The notes under the pieces are model-generated. The model worked only from the letters and a program-made list of their open reading frames with translations. It made no database searches and was not told where the DNA came from. A DNA stretch of 64,000 bases from Daldinia sp. FL1419 (taxonomy: Eukaryota; Ascomycota; Sordariomycetes; Xylariales; Hypoxylaceae), in NCBI GenBank assembly GCA_025201765.1, contig MU623372.1, positions 1 through 64,000 on the forward strand. The letters are read 5' to 3'. Numbering within the stretch: position 1 is the stretch's first letter; every line of letters starts with the position of its first letter. The position numbers were made by a program, and so were the translations under genes. Shown in pieces: positions 24,459 through 36,366 of this stretch.

Positions 24459-26267
24459 GACTACAGTTGGTCTATTGTAGTACGATAGCTGACCTCGGTA
24501 TCGTCGATGTCATAAGACCAACCGAAAAGGGGGAGGCCATTACGTATGCGTCGCATCGATACTCTTGTCTTCTAAATGATCTGCTATAGAGAGAATGTGT
24601 TTTCTTTTAACTCCTCACACCGTACCGTAGTATAAGGACCTATTGACGATTGAAAGGAACCGGGCTTAGATTCTTAGATTTATATAAGTTGCGCCGTTCG
24701 ATACTGTAGCATCGTGGAGTCTGAAGAATTTAAGCTGGATACGCTTTGGTTTCTCAGATTCAATGTCCTGTTGAATATCAAGAAACACGGATATCTAGGT
24801 ACCTAGGTACCTAGGTAGTCATCCAGGTAGGTGGTCGTGACATTTTCTGGATTTCTGAACATCGCTGATATGCACTCGAGTTAAACACAAAAGCTTACGG
24901 CTGCTAAGCTCACTTGCACGCTGCATTCTTTTTCGCTTTGAATCACCTTTTTATGCCCCCTTATCTACCTAAGTACCTTAGTACCTTAATACCTTAGTAC
25001 CTACCTTTTTCAAAGAAAGGGCCAAAGGCACCTTAAGGCTTAAGTACCTCGTATGATGCTAAAAGTGCGTATTTGTTCAAGGTAAATAGCGGTTGCCTAG
25101 GAGGTGAAGAGAATACAATTTTCGATAGATTCAATAACTAACCTAGGCAACCTAGGTTAGGTCAAAGTAAAGTGGCCGGTGTAATGTAAATTGAATTCCT
25201 GATAGAGGCAAGTAGCACCTATGTAGGTACCTAATTGTAGGTGTTAGTGTGAAAAACGGGGTAATCTGGATCCGATAAGCCGCGCCCCAACTTCGCAATT
25301 CAGCAAAAAGATTACTGACCTAACCGTTAGGCAAGTTTACTTACTTTAGCTTCCATAGTAATAATCGATAAAATTAATAACACAATAACATCTAAACGGT
25401 ACCACCTCCTACCAGCCACACCCAGTTGCCAGCGAGTTAGGTCACTACGACAGGTCATCATATCTCATCGGCCAGTTTTTAGTTTTATATTTTCCGGGGA
25501 TTTTTGTCATCACGACCATCTGTCTTCCATCGCAGAGACGTCTGAGGTGCATCGTCCCATGTTCCTATCGAGCGATACGTGAGCTGTTCGCGCAGACCAC
25601 CAAGCAAGCAACGTCCATCTAATGTAAGTACCTCATCACTCCACCCTGCATTTTCCATATTTGCTTTATTATTGTTGTAATAAAGCCACTACTGCTTGTT
25701 CAGTAATAATACTTGATACTTGATACGCGAGGGAAAACAGAAGCAAGGAAGGCTAAGTTAAGAAACCCTTCTTTGGGCCCATCAAAAGCTTCAAGGTTCT
25801 TTTAAAATCATCGAGTGAATATTAACTAGGGCTTTGCCGTATAAGTCTTCTACCAAAAATACCAAGTTATTCATTTTGGCTTCTAATATGCGCATTGCAT
25901 TTCGACGCCACTGCATTCTGATGGCGTTTTCGCCCATCAAATTATATCACCCTAGCTAACAAAACAACAGATTGTTATCAGCCTTTTATTAACTTGGGTA
26001 GAAACTTGACAGCTCACCGTAGGCATATGAAAATTTCATCTTCTCGAGTAATCTAGGAAAACCTGTGTTTGCCGAGTCTAGACTCGTCTACGCTTACCTT
26101 TCGTGGTATTGCTTCGAGTTCTCACAGTTGGAAGGTGTTGTCAGTAAAGCTCGACAAATAGTTGACTTGAGCCCGTGGTTGCTTCTCTCAGTCTAGTCTG
26201 GCGAACGCTGCTTGAGACTTGCCGGGTGGAAGGCAGCGCCTTCGACTCGGCTAGATTTGACGCTGAC
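24459..26267. promoter_or_regulatory. Long upstream region of HDA1 with palindromic ACCTAGGT clusters
   Basis: About 1.8 kb. CTAGGTACCTAGGTACCTAG lies near 24797-24817, a run of CCTTAGTACCTTA units at about 24967-25003, and CCTAGGTTAGG at about 25150. A GTAAGT at 25624, after the leader-like segment 25540-25623, is a plausible donor of a 5'-leader intron whose acceptor would lie shortly before 26268. No separate gene is supported. Confidence 0.45.
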
Positions 26268-28616
26268 ATGGAAGGCGAAGACCAATCCATGACAGATGCG
26301 CCTAATGGCTTTTACGAGCCCCACGACGCCTACGAGGCGGAGCAGGATGGCGGTGATAGTTCCAGGAATGACATGAATCTCGACACAGAGGAAAGTAGTC
26401 CTGACGGGATGATATTGAAGTCGATGGCACGCCGAGGTCTGCTTCCTACGGGATGTTGTTATGATGACAGAATGAAGCTACATGCAAATGCCGATTTTGG
26501 TCCATCACCCCACCACCCAGAAGACCCGAGGAGAATCGAGGAGATCATGAAAATGTTTAAGAAAGCTGGCCTCGTTTTCACGGGCCCCGATTCCGAACTG
26601 CTTGATATCCTGAGAGACACTCCCACCAAATATATGTGGAGAATTCCAGCTCGTCCTGCCACAAGACAGGAAGTCTGTACCGTACATACACCCAGACATT
26701 ACGACTGGGTTCAAAACCTTTCCCGGTTGTCGACGAGAGAACTACGGACGTTAAGTCACAAGTTAGACCAAGGCAGAGCCTCTCTATACGTAGGTGGTAT
26801 GTCTTATGAAGCAGCACTGCTCGCAGCAGGAGGATGTGTGGAGACGTGTAAGAACGTCGCTTCTGGACAAGTGAAGAACGCATTCGCCATTATCCGACCA
26901 CCCGGTCACCACGCCGAGTGCGACGTTCCCATGGGATTTTGCCTCTTTAATAACGTCCCTATCGGTGCCAGAGTCTGTCAAAATGAGTATCCGGATACGT
27001 GCCGCAAGGTTCTTATCTTGGATTGGGACGTGCATCACGGAAACGGTGTACAGAATATCTTCTACGAAGACCCGAATGTTCTGTACATATCCCTTCACGT
27101 CTACGACAATGGCAATTTCTACCCTGGAAAACCAGATAACGATATGATACCCGACGGAGATATAGACAAAGTTGGTGAAGGCCCAGGCTTGGGGAAGAAT
27201 GTAAACATCGGCTGGCCATCTCAAGGCATGGGCGATGGCGAATATTTGGCTGCTTTTCAGAGGATTGTAATGCCTATTGCTCGCGAATTTGACCCGGACA
27301 TGGTGATCATCTCTGCTGGCTTTGATGCGGCCGATGGTGATGAGTTAGGTGGATGTTTCGTCACGCCGTCATGCTACGCGCACATGACACACATGCTCAT
27401 GTCCCTTGCTGGTGGAAAGGTGGCCGTATGTCTAGAAGGAGGCTACAACTTGAAGGCCATTTCCAATTCAGCTCTGGCCGTTGCTCGGACACTTATGGGC
27501 GAACCACCACCAAAGATGGGCATGCCGCCCCTTAACAAGGAGGCAGCAAGGCTCTTGGCGAAAGTTCAGGCCATTCAAGCTCCCTTCTGGGAATGTATGA
27601 GGCCCGGAATAATCGAGATCCGAGATCTGGGGGAGAACACATCGCGCCTACACGATGTTATCAGGGGTTACCAACGACAGATATTATCTGAGAAGTACGC
27701 CATGGTTCCTCTCTTTATTCAAAGAGATATTCTCTACAAGTCATTTGAGAACCAAGTTCTTGTCACACCGGGGCTGCAAGTCAAGAGAAGACTGATATTC
27801 ATTATCCATGATCCGTGAGTATCACCCACAAATCGTTTCCTGCATCCACTAACGAATTGTTTAGTCCCGAGGTAAAGGCGATGCCTGATGTTATCGACAA
27901 CACGGTTGATCCCCATAACGGGTTTATCGTAAGTGCCTTTTGGTAAGGCTGTGAGTGCAAGCGCTAACATATGATAGATGGATGGTGTCATGTCTTATAT
28001 TGATTGGGCACATAAGAACGATTTTGGTATCATGGATGCAAATATTCCCCATTATATTACGCATTCCGAGGATATCGACGCGTACACCCCTCGTGCGGAC
28101 GAGAAGACTCTGCAACGGCAGATTCAAGAGCTAGTATGCTACATATGGGACAACTATCTTCAGCTCTATGACGTGGAAGATTTGTTCATTGTGGGCGTAG
28201 GCAACGCATGCTTGGGCGTCAAGGTCCTCTTGACGAACAGAGGTACGTATAAATACCAGGAGAATCGTCCAAGGAACTCCAGGACTAACGAGAATATAGA
28301 CTGCAAAAATCGAATTGCAGGAGTCATTAACTTTGTTACGGGTAGCCTACGACCGGTGAAGTCAGAGACAGATACCGAGTTGTCAAGTTGGTATAAGCAA
28401 AACTCGTTAGTTTACGTGACAAATGATCACGCTTGCTGGAAAGATAATGACCTGGCGAAGAAGGTACTGAAGAAACGCTTCGGAGGAGTGCATAGGAGCC
28501 CGGAACTTGGGCTTAACCGGATGATGGAAGCACACGCCAAAGATGTGTTTGAATTCATCAGTGGAAGATGTAGCCAAGACCGAAGTGGTAATACAACGGA
28601 GGAGGAGGAGAAGTAG
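26268..28616 (+). CDS. hda1: Class II histone deacetylase Hda1 with C-terminal Arb2-like domain
   Basis: Exons 26268-27814, 27865-27928, 27978-28242 and 28300-28616; 730 residues, close to yeast Hda1. The first in-frame ATG is at 26268; the open frame upstream starts only with GTG. Zinc-hydrolase motifs are complete: RPPGHHAE (210-217), LDWDVHHGNG (251-260), SAGFDAADGDELGG (349-362) and LEGGYN (389-394, with the catalytic-site tyrosine). From about residue 470 to 700 an Arb2-like fold follows (YIWDNYLQLYDVEDLF, VGNACLGVK, VTNDHACW). Hda1/Clr3 enzymes deacetylate histone H3 and H2B tails and, in Neurospora and fission yeast, act in heterochromatin silencing. The last intron (28243-28299, 57 nt) is a multiple of three without a stop, so retention would add 19 residues. 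Confidence 0.95.
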
Positions 28617-29467
28617 ATTTTTTGAAGTTCAGGAGTTCAGAAGAATTATTTTCTGTCTAGAGTGGCTGCGGAGTTGTATATACCAAGCCGAAGAAGATGC
28701 AAAGAAAGAAGAAGAAGAAGAAGAAGAAGAAGAGGGGAATTGATGCCCTTTTTTTATTTACTGGAAGTAGCTATGGATTAGGCAACGACTCCTCGGCTTT
28801 CTAATATGTTTAGAGTACCTACCCAAGAAAATCAGAAGAGACTACTAGTAGGTACCTCGAGTTAGGTGCCTAACTTGAAGAGGCTACAAATGTATTGGCT
28901 GTCCTTATCATTATCGACGTATCGGAACAAACCTTGGAAGTTGCGTCCGCTATGCGGTATGTGACGGCAGGAGCAGCAGTTGCAGAATCACTGCAGAGCT
29001 ATTGCATATGTTGTGAGCCTTGCCACGGCGTACCTACCTCCTTTGCCTTAGTACTTACCTACATACTTGCCTACCTACCTTACCTTAGGCACGGCTCGTG
29101 GCTGCCAGGTTTTTAGACTTGGAAAAGTTGTTGTTTGAAACACGGATTTTTTTCCTCCTTTCTATCCCAATCCCTTTGGTTCGCCAACGTATCAAACTAC
29201 TAAATAATTTCATTTAGCGACGAACCTTAGCAGACTCGAACCTTCTTTGCGCGCATCTTATCCGTTGGACTCTTTTTGGGTCTAAATAGCACTATTCGCG
29301 TATTACTAACTCGACCCAGGGGTTAGCTTAGGCTCTTTAAAGTTACCCCTTGCCCGCCCAGTGCCTCTAGCAACTACCTACCAGCCTACGTAGGTACTAG
29401 CCCGGTGGGTACGAGGCGGCGATAGGCACATTAAGCCTCCGTTATCCAGGTGTTACCATTGGTCAAA
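28617..29467. other. Intergenic with (GAA)n run and ACCTACCT repeats
   Basis: A GAA trinucleotide run at about 28705-28732 directly follows HDA1 and probably lies in its 3' UTR. ACCTACCT-type repeats occur at 28812-28875 and 29029-29090. No gene seen. Confidence 0.5.
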
Positions 29468-31567
29468 ATGGATCAAAACCAGCATTTTCGTAACGATGCC
29501 CCTACAATGCCTCCAAGGCGCCGGAGAGATCCAGTACAGTATAATTGGCACCTGGCATTACCCTCCCATTCTGTCCAACAGTACGTCCAACCGTACGTCC
29601 AACCTGATCAGCAATCTCGACCAGAATTTCCGCAAAACGTTCAGCCGGGCCGGTACCAGGGACCAGAATATACGAATACTCTACAAAATACGCCTGGCAC
29701 ACATAATACTTCGGTTCCAAGTCAACCTTTGTCTAGCGGGTTTTCTCAAGGAAATATTTTATACGCACCACGGTCCGATCCTCGCGATTACCACGTCGCG
29801 TCCCTTCGTCGCGGGATGGATCGCGACTCGCGAAGTAGAAGGTAATGATAATATTTACTCGAATGCTGTTGTTATTACCGTTGCTGTGAAACTGCAGAGA
29901 TCAGTTGCTTTAAACGGCTTGACCCAACTCTCGCAGTCTACTTCGAAACCACATAATGAAATAGGGTGCTAACTGGGTTTTTATTTTTTTTATTTTTTAG
30001 GTACGATGATGGAGAAGTCACTAGATATGGCGCTGGTGAATCGTACCGCCCATTCAACTCCAACAGATCTCCGCGCCGAGCTAGAAGCCCGCCTAGAGGT
30101 CGCAGCCCGCTCCTTCTAGATAGCGACCGTTATGTGCCCGGTCGATCCCCGCGACGTCGCTCTAGAAGCGCCGATCGTTATCGCCGAGACCTTTCTAGAG
30201 ACCGCCGAGACACTAGGGATCTGGGCGACAGCTGGAGACGACGCGATAGAAGCCGTAGTCTTCGCCGAAGCCCTCCTCGACGATCTCCTCCCCGACGTAG
30301 TCCACCCCGAAGAAGCCCACCGCCACGCAGATTTTCACCAAGACGGGATGACAGGGACCGTTTACGATCCCCGCGAAGGGGCTATGATTCAAGGTTAAAA
30401 CCACCATCCCAGATTAATAATCCAAATCTCATACCCCTAACAAGTCTTCCGTACAGACGGAGATCGAGATCTCCTTTCGACAGAGACCGCATCCGAGATA
30501 GGTCTCCTATCCGACGTTCGCCTCCGCCCATCATGAGGGCTAGTACGTACAGAGCTCGATCCCGTACCCCGGACCGACGAGACGACCGTTACGGACCCTC
30601 GCATAGTAGACGTCCTTCTCCGCCGCGCGACTCCGCGATCTCTTCAGCAATTCCGTCTCGGGACACATCCCGTCGATCCTCACCCCATCCTCTTCCTCCT
30701 CGACGCGACGATCGTTCGCATCCGCAGTCTCCTATACCCTCTAGGCCTATGTCTAGATCTTCTCACGGTGTGCCAGTTAGAGAACGAAGTCCTCAGGAGA
30801 CCCCGAAAGAGCCCGGTGCACCGCCCAGATCCCCCCCGCGTGGCCCTGCAGCTCTTCGGGCACCCCCTACCGGTCCTAGAGATACTCGCACTTACGGGAG
30901 CCAGCCTGCCGGGGCTATAGGTCCGCCCCCCAGACCAACTCCAGTCGTTCCCGCAGTAGCAAGTCGACCCGATATCAGCCCTAGCGTACCACCGACAGGC
31001 CCTAGAGGTTACGTTCCCCCGCGAGGAGGTGGTTACGGTCGAGGTGGTCGAGGCGGTCCTAGCTGGGGTAGTACGATTCAGAGTCGTAATCTACCACTTG
31101 CTGCAGGTCCCGTTTCTGCTTCTGTAACAACAATCCCTCCTTCTAACACCATCCCCACTGGCCCACGCGCAGGTTCAATCTCACAATCCGTGCCTACGAC
31201 CCCCGTCAACCAAGCCAAGCCCTTCAATCCACCTAAGGGTCCCGCTGCCGAAATTTCTCGTCCTAGCTTAGCGCAACAACTTCTCGCAACTCTACCACCC
31301 ATCGTTCCCGGTGGTAAACCGGATCCTCACTATACTGCCATGACGACAGGCGTGATGCCCGAACTCCAGGCTCATACGTTGCAGCTGAAGGAAGAGGAAG
31401 AGAAGCTACGAGCGGAAAAGTATATCAAAGAGGAGAAATTGCGAAGGAGCCTAGCGCTGTGGGATAGGTTTGAGAGGGAGGCGAAGGTTTTAGAATTACG
31501 GATCGAGTTGAGTGAGAACAGCGTGAAGAAGTTTGCGGGTGAGGGCGTGGGAGGTGCGGCGTTTTAG
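29468..31567 (+). CDS. Arg/Ser-rich (SR-like) nuclear protein
   Basis: Exons 29468-29841 and 30001-31567 with a 159-nt intron (GTAATG..TTTTTTAG); 646 residues. Residues 1-125 are Gln/Pro-rich. Residues about 130-330 are saturated with RS, SR and RSPP dipeptides, including four RRSPP units in a row near 30277-30320. Then comes a Pro/Gly/Arg region with RGGGYGRGGRGG. The last 90 residues form a probable coiled coil rich in Glu, Lys and Leu (LQLKEEEEKLRAEKYIKEE). This composition is that of splicing-associated SR or SRRM-like proteins, but there is no RRM or PWI domain, so a specific role is not assignable. The second exon reads into the upstream intron in frame, so the splice site, not the first ATG there, sets the frame. 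Confidence 0.78.
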
Positions 31568-32368
31568 TAAAATGGCGTACGGACCGAGATGACTGAAGGA
31601 AGGAAGGTAAAGAAAAGGAAGGAATATTTTCCAAGTGACCTGATCTTCATATGGAATAGGCGAGAAAGAGAAGAAGTCTCAGTGTGGGCGAAGTGAGATA
31701 TGGATGCAGAGGTGTAATGAAACAGGGCTCTTTTGAGTGCAGCTCTCTTCTGAGTTATACGCCTAAAAACTGTCGCTAATCGACCTACAAACCCTCACCG
31801 TGATGCCTTATATCCGTGGGTGGATTACGCGAATTGTGTTTTGTGTTCATACAGACGAACGGACAGGCGTCTAGGAATGAACGGAAGGGAGCCGATATTC
31901 GCTTTGTTATTGCCGTGTACCGTACCATAGGACTGCCAAAAAGGGGTAGATGCAGAGATACCTTATGCCTCGCTGTTTTTAGAGGCTACGCTACGTTGTG
32001 TAGCTAGCCGGCTGCGTGTTGCAATCGCATGATACCAAATTGTTTTTTTTTTCCCTTAATAAGGCGTGGTAATTTGTTTCGAGGGGCTTTGTTTGAGTGA
32101 GGTGAAGATGTATTTCAATCAAGTATGATGATGGTCTTAGTACCTATAATTTGATCGTGTTTCTTCTAGATGCGTCATGGTATAGTATAGTCGGGTGTCT
32201 AAAAAAGAGTAAGTTTGTTTGCTCGATGTGATTTTACAGGCAACTAACATAGTAATAAGATGAATATCATACTAATAAACGCTTTATACCGACTAAGCTA
32301 AGTTAGAATATCCTTCGGTGTACCTCTTTTATATACCATCCAGGCTATTTTATACAAACCAACCTAAC
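31568..32368. other. Intergenic between convergent genes
   Basis: About 800 bp shared 3' region of two convergent genes. No gene or strong repeat seen. Confidence 0.4.
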
Positions 32369-34650
32369 CTAACATCCCTTCCTACCCTCATCCTTATCCT
32401 TGCCCCTGCCCCTATTTCTCCGACGCCTATCTAAATACCTCCTCCTCTTATTCATATTCCCATTCCCCTCTAACCGCTTTCCCCCACGCAATAACCCTCC
32501 ACCCCGTAACGCCGTAAATGGGCCCCTCCGAAACGTCCCCGCCACGCGCAGCATCTCGCGGTCGATCTTCTTATATCTCGTCTCGAACGACATCCAGTCG
32601 TCGAACGCCGGTAGCTTGATCCCTAGGGTAGGCAAGGCGATTAATTTGATCTTGGAGGTATCCATGACCGCGGGATGCATTGAAGGCGAGTCCTGATTTG
32701 CGCCGTTTTTATTATCAAGGGTGTCTCGTGGTTGTGCGGATGGGGGCACTGGGTATCCAGGCCGGGGTTGGAGGTTTTCCATGTCGAGGAGATCGAGGGG
32801 TTCTTCAAGGTAGAATGCTGGAAGAGTGTATCTGACTTTTCCTGGGGCGTAGCGTTTAAGGAAGGTGGCTAGTTTCTTCTGCTCCTCCGGTGGGAGCTGT
32901 TCGCGGAAGGATTTGGCGTGTTCTTGGAGGAACGGAAGGACGAGAACGCGGTAGGGGAAGCGATGTCTCATGCGGAACCAATATCGGCCGTCCCATAGCG
33001 CCCACGGCATCCATTCAGACCTTAGCCATCGCCCCTTTTTATTGCGCCTGATAGCCCAGTAGGACGTACGGATTCGTGGAAGCGGTTGTGCTGAGGGGTA
33101 CGGAACACGGGAGAGATACCAATTTAATTGCTTTTTTACTACCCCCGTGGGGGCAGAATCAGTCTTGGACTCGACTGGTACGAGATAAACGCCGGAAAGG
33201 CTGAACGCCTTTGGAGGTGTAGCTATGGGTAGCTCTTCAGGGAGGGCAAGAGATGGGAAGAGACGTGTTACGTGGTTCTCGAGAGTCGAGAGAAGCGGCT
33301 GTGTTTCCGGGCTGATCAGCTGTAAAATCTTGCTTATAAGAATAGCGGCGATTTGTCTTTTCTTCAGCACTCGTGCGCAGTACCTCAAGTCTGAACGGGA
33401 ATCTCTCCCCGTCCTACTCAATTCCAACTTCGGAAATTGGACTGTTACGGTTCCAGCAAGCAGTTCAAAATCGTGGATAATCGTCTGGTTTAGCAGTCTA
33501 TTCGCCTCGGCCTCCTGAGCTTGAATCTTTCGTGCACACCGCTTCGAGAGATCAAGGATAGATGGTTTTTGCAGGGCTTTGGGAAGGGTGTAGCCCTTAT
33601 ACAAGTGTCTGACAGCATTTCGCATCGTAAGTGTAGGATCCGAATTAGTCGAGTCTTCCCACCAAGGCACCTTATTCTCTAGACAAGTCGCGATAAGACG
33701 GTCCTTGCTAAATTCCAACAAGGGTCGGTAAATGGTAACCCCAGCATCTTCGACGTCAATTTCCTTGGGTTGGTATAATGGAATGTCTTTTGTCTGATAG
33801 AATTCCTTCATGTCGATATGAGCCGCCGACCAATCGTCCGGTTCTCCTTGGTCCATAATGTTACTAATGGTGTTTCTGAGTTCCCGTCGCATATGCTTTC
33901 GCTCCCTCCTCGTGGGGTTAAAGTTGTAAAAAGGGAAGAAGCGAGCTTGATCATCCACGAAGCCGCTCTTATCAGCACCGAAAATACCATGGCACTCGGG
34001 GATGTCGTGAGCTGTTCTCATACCGCGCAGACCACGGATACCATGCCCCTGCAACAGGCGCATCATGACCGTCTCATACTGATCATCCTCGTGGTGCGCA
34101 AGAAGAAGACTAGCAATGTTGCGATAGGCGCACAAAGTTCCAAGCTTTCTATACCGAAAGGTGCGCGCGACGCTCTCGAAGTTGGATAGATCCTTGGGAT
34201 GGCGAGAATCACCAAGAATCTTAGTCCAGTTAATGGAAATCAATTCGTCTGCTACGCCCATTGACTTGAGGACTTTAAGTACAGCGAGAGCCTCTTCTCT
34301 GGATCCCTGACGGAGGCCATGATCGACGACGATGCCTCGAAATCCCGATACAGGATTATCAGCAACCTTGAAGTCGGGATCTTTCCTGCGCACTTGGGAA
34401 CAGAGATATGCGAGGGCCATAGAGTCGACACCTCCACTCACGGCAATAGCTGTTTGGATGGTTAGAATGGTTAGAAATACAAATATACGAATGCCTTTAG
34501 AAGATGCGATAACGCCTTACCAACTCGTCTGTGCTGCGTCCCTCGAGCGTAAGGGAATCGAGGGGTACAGGTGGCGCGCATAGCGTCCATGAATTCGTGG
34601 ACGGTAATCGCCCTCGCACCGGAGTGTACGACATGGCGGAGCGTGCCCAT
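32369..34650 (-). CDS. tRNA(Ile)-lysidine synthetase-like PP-loop ATPase (TilS family)
   Basis: Exons 34650-34521 and 34449-32369 with a 71-nt intron (GTAAGG..CTAACC..AACAG); 736 residues. The ATP PP-loop SGGVDS lies at 48-53, followed by VVDHGLRQGSREEA and LLLAHHEDDQYETVMMRLLQ with GHGIRGLRGM, the TilS hallmark order. TilS converts cytidine-34 of tRNA(Ile2) to lysidine using ATP and lysine; in fungi the substrate would be mitochondrial. The 45 residues before the PP-loop are basic with few acids, compatible with mitochondrial import. The protein is some 300 residues longer than bacterial TilS; the extra C-terminal part has Arg-rich ends and no recognised domain. It is divergent from the S-adenosylmethionine carrier gene, also mitochondrial. 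Confidence 0.9.
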
Positions 34651-35212
34651 TCCATTCTATAGCCTAGGTAGATGTAATTCCCCTTTTCCCAGCTTCGATG
34701 ATGAAGCTGCTAGGTAGAAATCACTAACCTAGATGTCAACTTATTAATTAGCTAACTTGGGTAAATAAATAAATAAATAAATAAATTGTTAACAGTAGAC
34801 AATTTGGAGCTTACATAGTATTATACATTATTATACAATCAACTACCGTGAATATTCTATCGATAGCTTTATCGATAATAATCTCCAAACAGGGGGATAC
34901 CGGCACCTTAACCCGCTATCAACCGTATCGATAACTAACGGTTAGTCAATTTAACTAGCAAGCTGAGCTTAGCTTTTTCGATCCTTATCCCACCTTTGCG
35001 ACTTACATCACACACCCCCCATGGACCCGATATCTCTCGTCCCTTGCCGGCTTCGGCCCTGACATTTCCATCTATACCCTTACCAACTTTAAGCGTACCT
35101 AGGTACATATACATACATAGTAATTACCCAAAGGACTCGCCATCTCCACCAAACTCTCCCGTTCCAATCCCTCCTTTTGTAAGAACCAACCCAAGCACAC
35201 CACACCACACCA
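34651..35212. promoter_or_regulatory. Divergent promoter with three TATCGATA palindromes
   Basis: The 562 bp between two divergent start codons. CTATCGATAG at 34857-34866, TTATCGATAA at 34869-34878 and TATCGATA at 34926-34933 form a tight cluster. An AAAT microsatellite lies at about 34762-34786. The palindromes are good candidates for a shared regulator site; the factor is unknown. Confidence 0.6.
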
Positions 35213-36124
35213 ATGTCCTCACAACCCCCCTTCGCCACGGCCCTCCTCGCCGGCGGCATAGCCGGCACCACAGTCGACCTCTCCCTCTTCCCCCTCGACA
35301 CGCTCAAAACCCGGCTCCAGTCGCGCGAAGGCTTCTTCCCCTCCGGCGGCTTCCGGGGGATATACCGCGGGGTGGGAAGCGCGGTCGTCGGCAGCGCGCC
35401 CGGCGCCGCGTTTTTCTTCTGCACGTACGAGGGCGTCAAGGGTGTGTTGGCGAGGCGGAGCGAGGAGAGACTGCTTGCTGCTGGGCGAGGTGCGGACCGT
35501 GTGCACGGAAAGGGAGATACGGGCCTGGTGAGGAATTGGGAAAAGCCCGTAGAGCATATGCTTGCGGCTAGTCTAGGCGAGGTTGCGGCCTGCGCGGTGC
35601 GCGTGCCCACGGAGGTTGTCAAGCAGCGCGCGCAGGCCGGTTTGCATGGGGGTTCGAGTGCGGCGGCTCTGGGCGCGATTTTATCGCAGTACAGACATAT
35701 AGGGTTTACGGGAGTGTGGAGGGAGTTATACCGAGGATGGGGCATCACAGTCATGCGCGAGGTGCCGTTTACTGTGATCCAGTTCCCGCTATGGGAGGCG
35801 CTTAAAGGCTGGGGCCGCCGGCGGAAAGGCCTGGGCAACGGGAACGTGGAGGTGAGCGCGGGCGAGAGCGCGCTGTATGGAAGTGCATCTGGCGCTATAG
35901 CGGCGGGTGTCACGACGCCGTTGGATGTGCTCAAGACGCGGGTTATGCTATCCAAGGAGCGCGAGAGCGTCTTCGTCGTGCTAAAAGATCTGCTGGGTAA
36001 CCACGGAATACGGCCATTCTTCTCTGGCATAGGACCCCGCGTTATGTGGATTAGTGCCGGCGGCGCTATATTCCTCGGAAGTTACCAATGGGCAGTAAAT
36101 GCCTTGCGAGGGAACATCTTATGA
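35213..36124 (+). CDS. pet8: Mitochondrial S-adenosylmethionine carrier (SLC25A26/Pet8 type)
   Basis: A single exon of 303 residues, the usual length for mitochondrial carriers. Three repeats, each with the signature P-x-[DE]-x-x-[KR]: PLDTLKTRLQ (27-36), PTEVVKQRAQ (around residue 130) and PLDVLKTRVM (around 235). LLAGGIAGTTVDLSLFPLDT, FRGIYRGVGS and GAAFFFCTYE near the start are characteristic of the S-adenosylmethionine carrier, which exchanges cytosolic S-adenosylmethionine for S-adenosylhomocysteine across the inner membrane. The third repeat ends GGAIFLGSYQWA, also typical. The coding sequence is strongly GC-ending and lacks introns, unlike its neighbours. It is divergent from the TilS-like gene; both products would serve mitochondrial RNA or protein modification. 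Confidence 0.92.
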   Translation: MSSQPPFATALLAGGIAGTTVDLSLFPLDTLKTRLQSREGFFPSGGFRGIYRGVGSAVVGSAPGAAFFFCTYEGVKGVLARRSEERLLAAGRGADRVHGKGDTGLVRNWEKPVEHMLAASLGEVAACAVRVPTEVVKQRAQAGLHGGSSAAALGAILSQYRHIGFTGVWRELYRGWGITVMREVPFTVIQFPLWEALKGWGRRRKGLGNGNVEVSAGESALYGSASGAIAAGVTTPLDVLKTRVMLSKERESVFVVLKDLLGNHGIRPFFSGIGPRVMWISAGGAIFLGSYQWAVNALRGNIL

Positions 36125-36366
36125 TGCTCATGACATCCACCCGCCTTACGAGCAAAATTGGACGGGCTCATACGGAAGATCGAGGCTGAACAGGATAGTC
36201 CTCGCTGTATATGACGACTTGTGGGTATATACTAGTAGCCACATTCCAAGATGGTAGTTCGGGGGAGGCTATGTACAACAGATGATAGAGAATACCCCCC
36301 ATTTTTAGATTTACCGGACATAGACATAATGGATGATACCCTCCCTCCCGCTAAATTTCAAGTCTA
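36125..36366. other. Short spacer between convergent genes
   Basis: 242 bp separate the two stop codons of convergent genes; nothing else is seen. Confidence 0.5.

Noticed and set aside
29230..29250. Minus-strand B-box-like GGTTCGAGTC
   Set aside because: No A box or cloverleaf can be drawn upstream on that strand.
29496..29972. A 158-codon frame overlapping the SR-like gene
   Set aside because: It runs through the intron in a different frame and has no domain; the SR-like frame has the splice signals and composition.
35089..36030. A 313-codon minus-strand frame
   Set aside because: It is the antisense shadow of the GC-rich carrier gene, whose protein has all family signatures.
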